Below are positions 24,621-33,657 of a stretch of DNA of 38,266 bases, in pieces (within the stretch, counting starts at the first letter, position 1; each line of letters starts with the position of its first letter). The translations under genes and the position numbers were made by a program. Origin of the DNA: DAISJD01 sp036821645. GTDB taxonomy: Bacteria > Pseudomonadota > Alphaproteobacteria > ATCC43930 > CGMCC-115725. The notes below the pieces were generated by a model. It had not been told where the DNA came from, ran no database searches, and saw nothing but the letters and a program-made list of their open reading frames with translations. The stretch spans positions 1-38,266 of the forward strand of contig DAISJD010000016.1 in assembly GCA_036821645.1 (NCBI GenBank), given 5' to 3'.

Positions 24621-25230
24621 GCAGCAGGGAAAATGGCTGATCGCGGGGCTTTGTCTCATGATGGGGGCCATTACCGGGGCCGTTGCCCCGGATCGGACGG
24701 GGCCGATCTTCACGGCGGACGGTCGGATGGTGCCGCCTACGGATTATCGAGACTGGATCTATCTCAGCACGGGTCTCAATATGACCTATGGGGCGAACGC
24801 GATGCCGGCCGATCATGCGATGTTCGATAATGTCTTCGTCAATCCGGCGGCCTATCGGGTGTTTCAGAAAACCGGGCATTGGCCCAACGGCGCGATTCTG
24901 GTTTTGGAGGGGCGGGGCGGCCAATCGAAAGGCTCGATCAATCAGCATGGTCAGTATCAAAGCGGCCCCGTGCAGGGACTTGAAGTCCATGTCAAAGACA
25001 CGACCCGCTTCAAAGACGGATGGGGATTTTTCAGCTTCGAGAAGACGGAACCCGCCCCCAAAATCCCCGACAGCGCCAGTTGCTATAGCTGTCATGCGGC
25101 CCATGCCGCCGTGGATACGACCTTCGTCCAGTTTTATCCGACACTGGTACCGATTGCCGAAGCGCACCACAGCCAGAGTGCGGCCTATCTGAAAGAAGAA
25201 GCCGAACGCCAACCGGACCCGGCCCCTTAA
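24607..25230 (+). CDS. Cytochrome P460-family protein
   Basis: A 207-residue exported heme protein. A signal sequence or anchor (about 8-27) is followed by the P460 body: DYRDWIYLSTGLNMTYG, VLEGRGGQSKGS and FKDGWGFFSF. The heme motif CYSCH (C159, C162, H163) is followed by DTTFVQFYPTL, the typical C-terminal family segment. Known P460 proteins oxidise hydroxylamine or bind NO; the relatives in non-nitrifiers are poorly characterised. AAGGAA lies 6 nt before the ATG. The gene overlaps the GlxA-type regulator upstream by 14 bp and its stop overlaps the convergent dioxygenase gene by 4 bp. Confidence 0.88.
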   Translation: MPTHKQQGKWLIAGLCLMMGAITGAVAPDRTGPIFTADGRMVPPTDYRDWIYLSTGLNMTYGANAMPADHAMFDNVFVNPAAYRVFQKTGHWPNGAILVLEGRGGQSKGSINQHGQYQSGPVQGLEVHVKDTTRFKDGWGFFSFEKTEPAPKIPDSASCYSCHAAHAAVDTTFVQFYPTLVPIAEAHHSQSAAYLKEEAERQPDPAP

Positions 25231-26183
25231 CGGGTCGGCGGGTGGCGGAGTTTGCGTCTGACCCAGGACCGGACCCGACGGGCCTGGCGGTTCATTTCCT
25301 GCGCTTCGAGGCGCAGGGCAAGGGCCGTACCGACCAAGCGATGCAGCACGGGGTAGCGGCGCACGACCGCCCGTCCCACCGTTGCATCTGCTGCCGGGAT
25401 CTCGCGGGCGGCCCCGATCCCCAAAATCCGTTGATCCTCGGGCGTCAAGGGCGGCAGGAACCCGGCATTCAGCAACAGCGGGCGATAGCGACCGTGGCGG
25501 ACATCTTCGTCCTGAATCGGGATGTGCGGATCGTGATAGTTTAAAAACAAGACATTGCGCGGCGTCAGGACCGGGGTCGTTTGGCAATGAATGCCCGCCG
25601 TGTCGAACAAAAACATCGTGCCCGCAGGCCCGATCATGTCGCGCCGCCGGTCAAGGAGCGGGGCAACCTCGCGCGGTGACCAATGGCGCGGCGGCAGATG
25701 GGGATCGTGGGAGCCCGCGATATAGCTGAAATAGCCGGTTTCGACATCGGTGAGATAGAGGGCGAGCTTGACCTCGCGCGGCGGCGGCGTGGTGTCGGCC
25801 CGATACCAGGCATCATTGTGCCAGCCGTGAAACAGGGTCCGGGTGGCGATGGTTTTCCACCCCCGCGCCTCCGTCAGGGCCATGGCGGGACCGACATAGC
25901 CGCCGATGACTTGCTTGATCAAGGGATGCAAGGCCAGCGACACGATCGCGGGATGGAGGGTGAGGGCGTTTTCCACCAACAGCCGCCATTTCTCGTTTTG
26001 CTCATACCCGATCCATGTATTGAAACTCGGGTGAGCGAGGGCCTCCTCGAACGCCTGCTGCACCGAGGCCAAGGTGGCGTCGTCGAACAAGCGCGGCAGG
26101 GCGACGATCCCATCTCGGCACAGATCGGCCAGCAACGCATCGCCGGTTGCGGTGGCGGCAATCGGATCGAGGCGTGCCGACAT
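25227..26183 (-). CDS. Phytanoyl-CoA dioxygenase-like Fe(II)/2-oxoglutarate enzyme
   Basis: A 318-residue cytoplasmic protein of the PhyH superfamily. The iron triad is visible: H122 and D124 in GWHNDAW, and H199 in AGIHCQT, with R209 as the likely 2-oxoglutarate-binding residue. The substrate is unknown; bacterial PhyH-like proteins hydroxylate lipids, ectoine precursors, antibiotics or sugars. The start follows the GT4 stop by 14 bp, so the two are probably co-transcribed, which makes a glycan or lipid-linked substrate plausible (inference). The Arg-rich C terminus (RRVRSWVRRKLRH) could contact a membrane or nucleic acid. Confidence 0.85.
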   Translation of the reverse strand: MSARLDPIAATATGDALLADLCRDGIVALPRLFDDATLASVQQAFEEALAHPSFNTWIGYEQNEKWRLLVENALTLHPAIVSLALHPLIKQVIGGYVGPAMALTEARGWKTIATRTLFHGWHNDAWYRADTTPPPREVKLALYLTDVETGYFSYIAGSHDPHLPPRHWSPREVAPLLDRRRDMIGPAGTMFLFDTAGIHCQTTPVLTPRNVLFLNYHDPHIPIQDEDVRHGRYRPLLLNAGFLPPLTPEDQRILGIGAAREIPAADATVGRAVVRRYPVLHRLVGTALALRLEAQEMNRQARRVRSWVRRKLRHPPTR

Positions 26184-26197
26184 GGTCCGAACCCCGC

Positions 26198-27427
26198 CTA
26201 TTTCGCTTCGAGCGAGGGGGCCGGGATGGCACCGATCCCGACGGGGGTGGGGGCATTTTTGCTGAGGAGACGGACATAGTGAGTCAAGGTCTCGTCCAGC
26301 ATCGTTTCAAGATCGAACAGGCGCACGGCCCGATCCCGTGCGGCCTGTCCCATGGTCGTGCGCAGATTTTTGTCGTTCAATAAGGTGACGAGGGATTGGA
26401 GCAAGGCCGCATCGTCGCCCGGTGCGATGAGGAGGCCCGTCACCGTGTCCTCGACCACCTCGGGAATGCCGCCGATCCGGGTTGCCACCACGGGCAGCGC
26501 CGTTGCTGCGGCTTCGGCCAGAATGAGGGCGAAAGCCTCGTTCCAGACCGAGGGGGTGACCACGATGTCGGCGGCGCGCAGCAGGTCGGGAATATCGTTA
26601 CGGGCCCCTAAAAACCGCACCCGACCCTCGGGATCGTCATTGATCATGGAGGCCATCGGCCCGTCGCCAGCCCAAATCATCACGGCGTCCGGCACCATGT
26701 CGAGCATGCGGCGTTGCACCGAGAGGAGTTTGCCCACCCCTTTTTCGGCGACGATTTGCCCGGCATAGAGCACGCAGAGTGCATTCGGTCCGACCCCGAA
26801 CAGACTGCGGCGCAACCGGTCCCGTTCGGCCTGATCGGCGGCGGGGCGAAAGCGTTCCGTATCGATGCCGTTCAATAGGCGATGAATCCGGGACTTATCT
26901 ACGCCGATTTCGCACTCGATGCGATGACCGACGTAATTGGAAACCGGGAAATAGGCATCGACGAATTCCGCCTGGGTTCTGCGCCGCAGTTTTTTAAGAC
27001 CGGTGAGGGGGTTGAACAGGGACCCGCTCTCGATCCGGCGGGAACCGTGGTCGGAAATGACGACCCGCGCCCCGCCGACCATGCGCGCCACAGGGGCAAG
27101 CGCCGTCGATGGCGAGCCGAAATGGAAATGCACGATTTTGGGTTTGACGCTTTTCAAGGCGCTGACGAAGCGGGGAACCGAATTCAACTCGTCTTGCGAC
27201 ATGAATACCAACTGGGCGCCGTGACGCTCCAAGGTGCTGACCACGGCGGGATGGGCACCGGGACCGGAATAGATCGACAGCGGCCAGCCGCCCTTGCGCG
27301 TGCGTTCGGCCAGACGGAACAGGTAATCCTCGTAGGACCCGTGTTTGCTGAGACTGCCGAAAATCCAGTGCATCAACGTCGCGTCGGTCTCGGGGGCCGT
27401 GGTATTAGCGATCGCGGTGTTTTGCAT
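26198..27427 (-). CDS. GT-B glycosyltransferase, family 4-like
   Basis: A 409-residue retaining-type glycosyltransferase with two Rossmann-like lobes. The C-terminal lobe shows LYAGQIVAEKGVGKLL, then PSVWNEAFALILAEAAATALPVVAT (the E-x7-E motif), then GGIPEVVEDTVTGLL, all typical of family 4. The N-terminal lobe has IVHFHFGSPS and VISDHGSRR. Donor and acceptor are unknown. It sits between a GT2 gene and a PhyH-like gene on the same strand, suggesting a small surface-glycan or glycolipid operon. GGAG lies about 10 nt before the ATG. Confidence 0.9.
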   Translation of the reverse strand: MQNTAIANTTAPETDATLMHWIFGSLSKHGSYEDYLFRLAERTRKGGWPLSIYSGPGAHPAVVSTLERHGAQLVFMSQDELNSVPRFVSALKSVKPKIVHFHFGSPSTALAPVARMVGGARVVISDHGSRRIESGSLFNPLTGLKKLRRRTQAEFVDAYFPVSNYVGHRIECEIGVDKSRIHRLLNGIDTERFRPAADQAERDRLRRSLFGVGPNALCVLYAGQIVAEKGVGKLLSVQRRMLDMVPDAVMIWAGDGPMASMINDDPEGRVRFLGARNDIPDLLRAADIVVTPSVWNEAFALILAEAAATALPVVATRIGGIPEVVEDTVTGLLIAPGDDAALLQSLVTLLNDKNLRTTMGQAARDRAVRLFDLETMLDETLTHYVRLLSKNAPTPVGIGAIPAPSLEAK

Positions 27428-27701
27428 GCTGGGCGGGCTCCGGGCTGATGACAGCCATCTATCCTAAAAATTGTCAGAAGCCGCAGCGCGCACGGGGCGA
27501 TGCCGAGCCTCATGACACAGTGAAAAACGACACGGAATCATAGGATGACGCAGCCCATTGTATCGTCAAGGGTTTATCAGAGATTAACTATAAAATTCGA
27601 ACAATTTTCGAGAATTCGCGCGAAAGGTGGCAATGCAATCAGCGTGTAAGGCGATTGCGACCATCGCCGTCGCACGCAGGGCGCAGCCTATCGGGGTATT
27701 C

Positions 27702-28637
27702 TTACTCGGTTTTGAGATTCAGAAAAACTGCGCCGGCGCGCAGGGTTTCCCGTCCGAGTCGCCATGCAGGTTGCAGGCAGAAGGCGACGAGATAGGCGAG
27801 GCAGGCAGCTCCTGGACGTGCGGCCGCCCGATATTGTTCGGCCCGTGCCTCGGCGATCATCATACTGGCGGCCAGGGCGGCACCGGGGGCGTGGCGCAGG
27901 GCATAGGGGCGATAGCGATGTACCACCGTGATGAGTCCGCGATTGCGGGCGGCCAGTTTCGTGCTGAGGGAATCATCGCGCCATAATCGGACGAGTTCAT
28001 GTCTCGCGGAATAGAGGGCGGGCCCCCATTGCGCCAAGCGGATCCAGAGATCCCAATCCTCGCCATGGCTGAGACCCCGATCGAAACCGCCAACGGCGAT
28101 CAAGGCGGCCCTGGACGCCAAAACGGTGGAGGTGCAGACGGGATTTTCACCATAAAGAAGGGAGAAGCTTCGGGTTCCAAGGGCGACGAACCCATGGCGT
28201 CCGGCGATGAACCGGGTAAAGCGCGGCCAATAGGCCGTGTAGCGGGGGATCAGGCGGTTGCCGGGCATCTGGGTCAGGTAATCGGAAAAACTGAAGGATA
28301 AACCCGGTTCCGCCTCATGGCGGATCAACCGGTCCAGTATGGCAGGGTCCCAGATATCGTCGGCATCGAGAAAGCCGATGACGGGGGCTCGCGCCCGATC
28401 GATCCCGGCATTGCGGGCCGCCGATGCGCCGTGATCGCGATCGCGGCGAATGACGACGATCCGGGGATCGCGGGCGGCTTCCGCCGCAAGATAATCGGGG
28501 GTGCCGTCGGTGGACCCGTCATCGACGACAATGATTTCCAAGGCATCGAGCGGCAAGGTTTGAACCGACCGGAGTGCTGCGGGCAGGTAGGCGAGACAAT
28601 TATGCGTCGGGATGACCACGCTGAGACGAGGGGACAT
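27702..28637 (-). CDS. Family 2 glycosyltransferase
   Basis: A 311-residue GT-A inverting glycosyltransferase. N-terminal LSVVIPTHNCLAYLPAALRSV, then IIVVDDGSTDGTPDYL, then the DXD-type FLDADDIWDP are classical. SHGEDWDLWIRLA in the middle matches the GT2 ED motif that usually carries the base. There is no transmembrane segment, so it acts at the inner face of the membrane. It lies 62 bp after the epimerase gene and 274 bp before the GT4 gene on the same strand. Substrate unknown. Confidence 0.9.
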   Translation of the reverse strand: MSPRLSVVIPTHNCLAYLPAALRSVQTLPLDALEIIVVDDGSTDGTPDYLAAEAARDPRIVVIRRDRDHGASAARNAGIDRARAPVIGFLDADDIWDPAILDRLIRHEAEPGLSFSFSDYLTQMPGNRLIPRYTAYWPRFTRFIAGRHGFVALGTRSFSLLYGENPVCTSTVLASRAALIAVGGFDRGLSHGEDWDLWIRLAQWGPALYSARHELVRLWRDDSLSTKLAARNRGLITVVHRYRPYALRHAPGAALAASMMIAEARAEQYRAAARPGAACLAYLVAFCLQPAWRLGRETLRAGAVFLNLKTE

Positions 28638-28699
28638 CGATCATACTCTGCGATGGGGCAACGCCCCCTCATTAGGTGTTTCTGCGTGCCGTGTCTACC

Positions 28700-29719
28700 T
28701 TATCCCCACAAGGATGTATTGGGGGGGTAGAGCATACTCCCATCATAGCGCAAGCCGGGTTGACGATCGCGCGCCAGCAGCAGGGGCGCGTCGAGATCGA
28801 CCCAATGGGCCGTTTGGGCCAAGAGAATGGCCGGGGCGATCGAGAGGGACGAACCGACAAGACAGCCGACCATGATTTTCTTGCCGAGATCATGGGCGGC
28901 ATCGCTGAGCGCCAAGGCGGCGGTAAGGCCGCCGGTTTTGTCGAGTTTGATGTTGATCGCATCGTAAAGCGGGGCGATTCGTTCCAAATCCTCCACCGTA
29001 TGACAGGATTCGTCGGCGCAAATCGGCACCAACCGGCGCACTTCGGCCAGACCCGCATCTGCACCGGCGGGCAGGGGTTGTTCGACCAATTCCACCGCAG
29101 CAGCTTTTAAAGCCGGTTGATAGGCTTCCCATTGGTCGAGGGTCCAGCCTTCATTGGCATCGATGATGAGGCGCGCGCGGGGGGCGGCCGCCCGAACGGC
29201 GGCGAGCCGGGGCAGATCGTCGTCGGTGCCGAGTTTGAGTTTGAGCAAGGGGCGGTAATTGTGGTCGGCGGCGTTTTTCGCCATGGCCTCCGCCGTGTCC
29301 AACACGATCGTATAGGCGGTGACGAGACGGCGCGGCATATCGAGACCGACCATCTGCCAGACGGCGGAACCGCTGCGCTTGGCGTCGAAATCCCACAGCG
29401 CGCAGTCGATGGCGTTGCGGGCGGCACCGGGCGGCACGTGCCGTTGCAGATTGCGCCGGTTCATGACCCCTGTTTCAAGATCGGGGGCGAGGCGATGGAT
29501 CGTTTCCAAAACCCCCTCGACCGTTTCGCCATAGCGCGCGTAAGGCACGCATTCGCCGCGTCCGCGCCGCGTGCCTTCGGTGATTTCCACCGTGATGACA
29601 TCGGCGTCGGTTTTACTGCCCCGCGCGATCTTGAACGGATGTTCCAAAGGAAACCGCGTGGTAACGGCATTAATGCGCGGTCGATCGGGCGGGCGGAGGA
29701 TTTTACGGTCAGGGGTCAT
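28700..29719 (-). CDS. L-Ala-D/L-Glu-type dipeptide epimerase
   Basis: A 339-residue enolase-superfamily enzyme of the muconate-lactonising subgroup. It has KLKLG (K160, K162) as one catalytic base site, D187 in IIDANEGW, E213 in LVEQPL, D236 in CADES as metal ligands, and K261 in NIKLDKTGG as the second Lys. The DLDAPL motif near the C terminus is diagnostic for dipeptide epimerases. These enzymes epimerise L-Ala-D-Glu from murein turnover or other dipeptides. No strong ribosome site precedes the ATG. It is divergent from the S10-like peptidase, so both could act in peptide turnover, which is inference. Confidence 0.9.
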   Translation of the reverse strand: MTPDRKILRPPDRPRINAVTTRFPLEHPFKIARGSKTDADVITVEITEGTRRGRGECVPYARYGETVEGVLETIHRLAPDLETGVMNRRNLQRHVPPGAARNAIDCALWDFDAKRSGSAVWQMVGLDMPRRLVTAYTIVLDTAEAMAKNAADHNYRPLLKLKLGTDDDLPRLAAVRAAAPRARLIIDANEGWTLDQWEAYQPALKAAAVELVEQPLPAGADAGLAEVRRLVPICADESCHTVEDLERIAPLYDAINIKLDKTGGLTAALALSDAAHDLGKKIMVGCLVGSSLSIAPAILLAQTAHWVDLDAPLLLARDRQPGLRYDGSMLYPPNTSLWG

Positions 29720-29882
29720 GATGAAAAACCATAGCGCACAAACTGGGATCTTGAGAAGCCTCGGACCGAGGAAAGCGGATGGCGGGATTACAAAGAGTTA
29801 AGATTGCCGGATTTTGGTCGTGGGATCGGCCTAAATCTGCATAGATTAGGGGCAATCGCGACATGGAAGAGTGGATGACCCC

Positions 29883-31433
29883 ATGAGATTTTCCCGTTTA
29901 TTGCCGATGGCGACGGCCATCGCCGTGGTTTTTGCCCAACCTTACGGGGCCTATGCCGAAGAACCGGCAGCCAAAGCCGCACCCCCGGAAAAACCCGCAA
30001 CAAAGCCCCCGGAAAAGCCGGGCGAGGCGTTGTTTGCGATGCTGCCCGCCGATAGCGTCACCCAGCATTCGATCGACCTTGCCGGGCGCAAATACGATTA
30101 TACGGCGACAGCCGGGACGCTGGCGCTGTTTGATGAAAAGGGCGAAAAATCGGCCCAGGTCTTTTATGTCGCCTATACGCTGAACGGGGCGAAGGCGGGG
30201 GAACGGCCGATCAGTTTCGCCTTCAATGGCGGGCCGGGGGCGGCGTCCGCCTATCTGCATCTGGGGGCCCTTGCCCCTACGGCGATCGAGTTTCCAACCC
30301 AGAACCCGGCCGATGGGGCCGGTGCTAAACTGGTGGACAATCCCGATACGTGGTTGCCCTTTACCGATCTCGTCTTCATCGATCCGGTCGGCACCGGCTT
30401 CAGCCAGGCGGCGGACCGGGAAAAAGCGCAAAAACAATTCTGGGGGGTGCGTCAGGATGCGCAATCCCTGGCGAAGGTCATTGGGCGGTGGCTGAATAAA
30501 AACAACCGGACCGCGTCGCCGAAATATCTGGTCGGCGAATCCTATGGCGGGATCCGGTCGATCAAGGTCGCCCGCGAATTGCAGCGTGCCGAGGGGATCA
30601 TCCCGAACGGGATCGTCATGGTGTCCCCGGCGATCGAATTTTCCTTCCTGTTCGACGGTACCAACCCGCTGACCGATGCGCTGCGCCTGCCGACCCTGGT
30701 CGGGGCATCGCTGGAACGGGCGAAGAAAATGACGCCGGAAGCCGTCGATGGGGCCTATAGCTACGCGCTTGGGCCTTATCTCAGCACCTTGGTGAATGTG
30801 CCGCCAACGGGGGATACGGCCAAGCAGTTCTATAATCGACTGGCGGAAATGACCGGGGTGGCCCCGGACCTCGTGGCGCGCCAACGCGGGCGCCTGCCGC
30901 CCTGGTTGCCGGGCGTCCGCACCCAAAACGGCCGTCTTTACAGCCTTTATGAAATGTCGCTCAGCGTGGAAGATCCCTATCCGGATTCGCTGTTGGTGGA
31001 TCAACCCGACCCGACCCTCGAAGGCTATGGACGGGCCTACGGCAATGCGCTCACGGGGTATGTCGCGCAATCATTGGGCTATCGCAGCGACCTCACCTAT
31101 CAACTCTTGTCGGAAGAGGTCAACCGGAAATGGGATATGCAGAGCGACAACCGAGAAGGCGAAGGCCATGCGGCCCCGCCGGGCGGGATCGACGATTTGA
31201 GAGAGGCGCTGGCGCTTAATCCCTCGTTAAAAGTCTTGATCACCCATGGCTATTTCGATGCGGTGACACCGTGGGGCGTCTCGCGGTGGCTGGTCGAACA
31301 CCTGCCGGTCGGGCGCGACCGCATCACCCTCAAAAACTATCCCGGCGGGCACATGTACTATACCCGCACGGCCTCGCGCGCTGCGCTGAAACAGGACGCC
31401 GAGGCTCTCATCGCACCGAAACAGGCGAAGTGA
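29883..31433 (+). CDS. Exported S10-like serine carboxypeptidase
   Basis: A 516-residue exported protein. The signal peptide is about 1-25 (AYA then EEP), followed by a Pro/Lys/Glu-rich linker (26-47). It has FNGGPGAAS at 114-122 (oxyanion region), nucleophile S220 in VGESYGG, Asp in THGYFDAVTP and catalytic His in GGHMYYT near the C terminus, the full S10 triad. Bacterial members are less studied than the vacuolar or plant enzymes. The ATG at 29883 is chosen; a GTG four codons upstream is possible but its GGAAGA sits directly against the codon. It is divergent from the dipeptide epimerase. Confidence 0.9.
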   Translation: MRFSRLLPMATAIAVVFAQPYGAYAEEPAAKAAPPEKPATKPPEKPGEALFAMLPADSVTQHSIDLAGRKYDYTATAGTLALFDEKGEKSAQVFYVAYTLNGAKAGERPISFAFNGGPGAASAYLHLGALAPTAIEFPTQNPADGAGAKLVDNPDTWLPFTDLVFIDPVGTGFSQAADREKAQKQFWGVRQDAQSLAKVIGRWLNKNNRTASPKYLVGESYGGIRSIKVARELQRAEGIIPNGIVMVSPAIEFSFLFDGTNPLTDALRLPTLVGASLERAKKMTPEAVDGAYSYALGPYLSTLVNVPPTGDTAKQFYNRLAEMTGVAPDLVARQRGRLPPWLPGVRTQNGRLYSLYEMSLSVEDPYPDSLLVDQPDPTLEGYGRAYGNALTGYVAQSLGYRSDLTYQLLSEEVNRKWDMQSDNREGEGHAAPPGGIDDLREALALNPSLKVLITHGYFDAVTPWGVSRWLVEHLPVGRDRITLKNYPGGHMYYTRTASRAALKQDAEALIAPKQAK

Positions 31434-31470
31434 CGGTGCGGATCGCGGTTGGGGTTTAACAGGTTTTTTG

Positions 31471-31513
31471 ACCGTACAAACAGGCTTCGGTACAACGCCG
31501 AAGCCTGCACGGT
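31471..31513. other. Hairpin between convergent genes
   Basis: CAGGCTTCGG (31481-31490) and CCGAAGCCTG (31498-31507) form a perfect 10-bp stem with a 7-nt loop. An outer ACCGT/ACGGT pair (31471-31475, 31509-31513) can extend it. No T run follows on either strand. It marks the right edge of the GC-rich core before the AT-rich islet. Confidence 0.5.
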
Positions 31514-31605
31514 TGCAGGGAGATCTCCGCGAGGCTCAACAGGATGAGGGCAGTATTCTGATAAAGGGCGATGGAGTCTGACCGAAATTATAGATATTTT
31601 GATGA

Positions 31606-32232
31606 TCAGTTATTTTCATCATCGGTTGATGGATCGTTCGAAAAACCTATTTTGGGGCTATCTTGGTGAATACGGTCTACTAAAAAATATAAACCAAGAA
31701 AAGTAGTCACGAGCAGATTTCCTAAGATGGAACAATATAGTGTAGAAAATAAAACTCTTGAAATTATATGATATATATATGAACCAGTCACTAAAAATTG
31801 AAAAACGGGGGCTAAAATTGTTGCCAATGATCCGAAAATATAAAGAAATATACTAATTCCAGATAAATATCCGAATAATAAACAAAGAAATCTTCGTCTG
31901 GTCAGTTCCTCAAACTGATATCCAGAATTGATGGGAAGCTTTGGTGGGTTTCCTTGCATAACATCGTCAAGTTCTGTGCGCTGAAACGTAGCCACAGCAG
32001 CGAGAGATGCAATAAAAAACCCCGTTAATATTTGTAATAATCCATTTGTCTGTGAAACTATACCGTTCTGACCAAATATATTTAAGTTAATTGGCAAAAA
32101 ATAAACGATTATTCCAGATAGAATTCCAAAAATTAAAGGTATTTTTTGGTTGATTTTTTTTACAACAGGATGATCTATCCGACGCCAATCAAGCCACGTA
32201 AAAAGAATTGATAAAGGATTTTCTTGTTTCAT
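31606..32232 (-). CDS. Multi-pass membrane protein of a two-gene accessory unit
   Basis: A 208-residue inner-membrane protein with about four hydrophobic segments: near 30-50, 62-82, 114-138 and 163-186. The N terminus and C terminus are both hydrophilic, and the C terminus is acidic (DPSTDDENN). Between helices 2 and 3 lies a polar loop (ATFQRTELDDVMQGNPPKL). No enzymatic motif is seen and I do not recognise the family. The ATG overlaps the stop of the upstream gene (ATGA), so the proteins are made together. The pairing of a soluble first gene with a four-helix second gene resembles lambda RexA-RexB, in which RexB is a membrane channel; this is an architectural analogy. DNA is strongly AT-rich compared with the core. 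Confidence 0.7.
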   Translation of the reverse strand: MKQENPLSILFTWLDWRRIDHPVVKKINQKIPLIFGILSGIIVYFLPINLNIFGQNGIVSQTNGLLQILTGFFIASLAAVATFQRTELDDVMQGNPPKLPINSGYQFEELTRRRFLCLLFGYLSGISIFLYIFGSLATILAPVFQFLVTGSYIYHIISRVLFSTLYCSILGNLLVTTFLGLYFLVDRIHQDSPKIGFSNDPSTDDENN

Positions 32233-33200
32233 GATGGCTTCCCCACTGTTTTGCTGCGAAGTGACGCAATCATTTTTTCAACAAGATCATCACGAATTTT
32301 TATTGTTGCAGTTTTAAGGTGGGGGGTAAATCCTGAGAGCAAATATCTTTTTGTAAGGGCGACCTGTTTCAAATCAGTCTCAAGATCATCAATAACCTCT
32401 GTTTGCGTTTTATTGTTTGGGTGTGCAAAGCGGATCCTCATTTTAGAATGATTCGATAGAGTCTGTTTCTGTTTTTCTCGAATTGCAAACATTGATTTGA
32501 ATGCATCTAATTTTGATTTTTTTCGATTTATTGTGTATGTAATGGTACGGCTTTTTTCGATGTATGGCTCGTCACCATTTTGATCTAAATAATTGTTTTC
32601 TTGTAGTTGTATCAGTTCTATGGTCACAGGCCGACCTGCGGCATCACTAATGAAATCCTCATGGAGTGATTGTAACTCTAATTTTGCGTCACCACTTTCA
32701 TTTTTTCCATTAACGTAACCTGATACTTTTCCAAGAATAAGTCTAATTTGCTGCTCTAAAAATGGCATAATTCTGGATTGCGTTACGCCTTCAACCTGTT
32801 CCAAGCCAGCGCGATAACGATACTCATTTGTTGGAACATTGAGGTCGATGACGAGGTGTGCGGAAGCAGCCCCGCCCTCGTCTGGACCCTTTTCAATGAC
32901 ACGATCCAGGGAAGATAACAGGTTTCTGTAAACTGTATCTGCTGCATCTTTATCAACGACAGTAAATAAAAGGCAAACAACGTTATATTTATCATAAAAT
33001 TTTATATCGTCAAGTGATATTTTTAAATTTTTATTTTGGATGTCACTTGAAATGGCTTTATGATCTAATTTTTTTTTATTTATATTTTGAACAAATATAT
33101 TCCAATCATTGATACCCATTGGCGCTATAGAGCTTTTATGGCCTTTCAATCTTACAGAAAACTCATATAAACCCATATAACGCTCACGGCCTGATAACAT
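32229..33200 (-). CDS. Soluble partner of the two-gene accessory unit, family not recognised
   Basis: A 323-residue soluble protein with no signal peptide or TM helix. The N-terminal half has beta-strand patterns (MGLYEFSVRLKGHKS, YNVVCLLFTVVDKD, ASAHLVIDLNV) and a helix-rich segment ending LEQVEGVTQSRIMPFLEQQIRLIL (about 136-160). The C-terminal half is Lys/Arg-rich (TINRKKSKLDAFKSMF, REKQKQTL), consistent with nucleic-acid contact. No nuclease, ATPase or TIR motif is visible. AAAGG lies 9 nt before the ATG at 33200; a second ATG at 33176 is possible but lacks a site. Its size and position before a four-helix protein recall RexA, the DNA-associated sensor of the lambda Rex system. Assignment to any known family is not claimed. 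Confidence 0.65.
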   Translation of the reverse strand: MLSGRERYMGLYEFSVRLKGHKSSIAPMGINDWNIFVQNINKKKLDHKAISSDIQNKNLKISLDDIKFYDKYNVVCLLFTVVDKDAADTVYRNLLSSLDRVIEKGPDEGGAASAHLVIDLNVPTNEYRYRAGLEQVEGVTQSRIMPFLEQQIRLILGKVSGYVNGKNESGDAKLELQSLHEDFISDAAGRPVTIELIQLQENNYLDQNGDEPYIEKSRTITYTINRKKSKLDAFKSMFAIREKQKQTLSNHSKMRIRFAHPNNKTQTEVIDDLETDLKQVALTKRYLLSGFTPHLKTATIKIRDDLVEKMIASLRSKTVGKPS

Positions 33201-33377
33201 ATCTCTAAACCTTTATCAGTTTTTAAAAACCTAGCTAAACACTATCAATAATTACAACTAAAGCAGTTAAAAATTTATTATCATACTAATTTTAGAGTGT
33301 AGTTCTGGAAACGACGGCGTCCATTTTAAGTTTGATGTAATTGACCTTGATCATAAGTGGCTCTTCGCTAAGGTGCA

Positions 33378-33527
33378 ATGGCAGAGTCTTTCGAATGCGT
33401 CGAGCTAAGAAGCGCAGCATGGTTCAAGATTGTACGTGCACTGTGCCGAGAATCCTCTCGCGATCTTGAGTGTGTGTTTAACGCAGCCTTTGAAAAAGAT
33501 ACAATGGCTCCGAAAACTGTCGTGTGA
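33378..33527 (+). CDS. Short hypothetical ORF or gene remnant
   Basis: A 49-codon ATG frame (starts MAESFECVELRSAAWFKIV) with AAGG just upstream and TGA at 33525-33527. The residue mix is protein-like, with Trp and Cys, but there is no recognised homologue and no supporting context. It could be the remnant of a larger gene, for example a transposase or an islet gene, or chance. Confidence 0.2.
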   Translation: MAESFECVELRSAAWFKIVRALCRESSRDLECVFNAAFEKDTMAPKTVV

Positions 33528-33618
33528 ATCCGCTCAGCATTAATCGATATTGATTTTGCATAAATTATTTTATTTCTCTTTTAATGCGATTTCATTATGA
33601 ATATTCGGTGCTGTGTTT

Positions 33619-33657
33619 GTAGAAAAGAAAAGACCGGTAAGCACGAAGCTTACCGGT
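33619..33657 (-). terminator. Minus-strand terminator within the islet
   Basis: A 10-bp perfect stem (33633-33642 with 33648-33657, loop of five). Read on the minus strand it is followed by TCTTTTCTTTTC. It would end a transcript coming from the 33.7-34.0 kb region, which has no ORF, so a non-coding RNA is possible. Confidence 0.55.

Noticed and set aside
27627..27986. Plus-strand frame overlapping the GT2 gene end
   Set aside because: Mostly antisense to the GT2 coding region, with no domain.
31606..33200. Assignment of the islet pair to the Kiwa defence system
   Set aside because: Kiwa also pairs a four-TM protein with a soluble one, but its membrane gene comes first and I see no KwaB motif.
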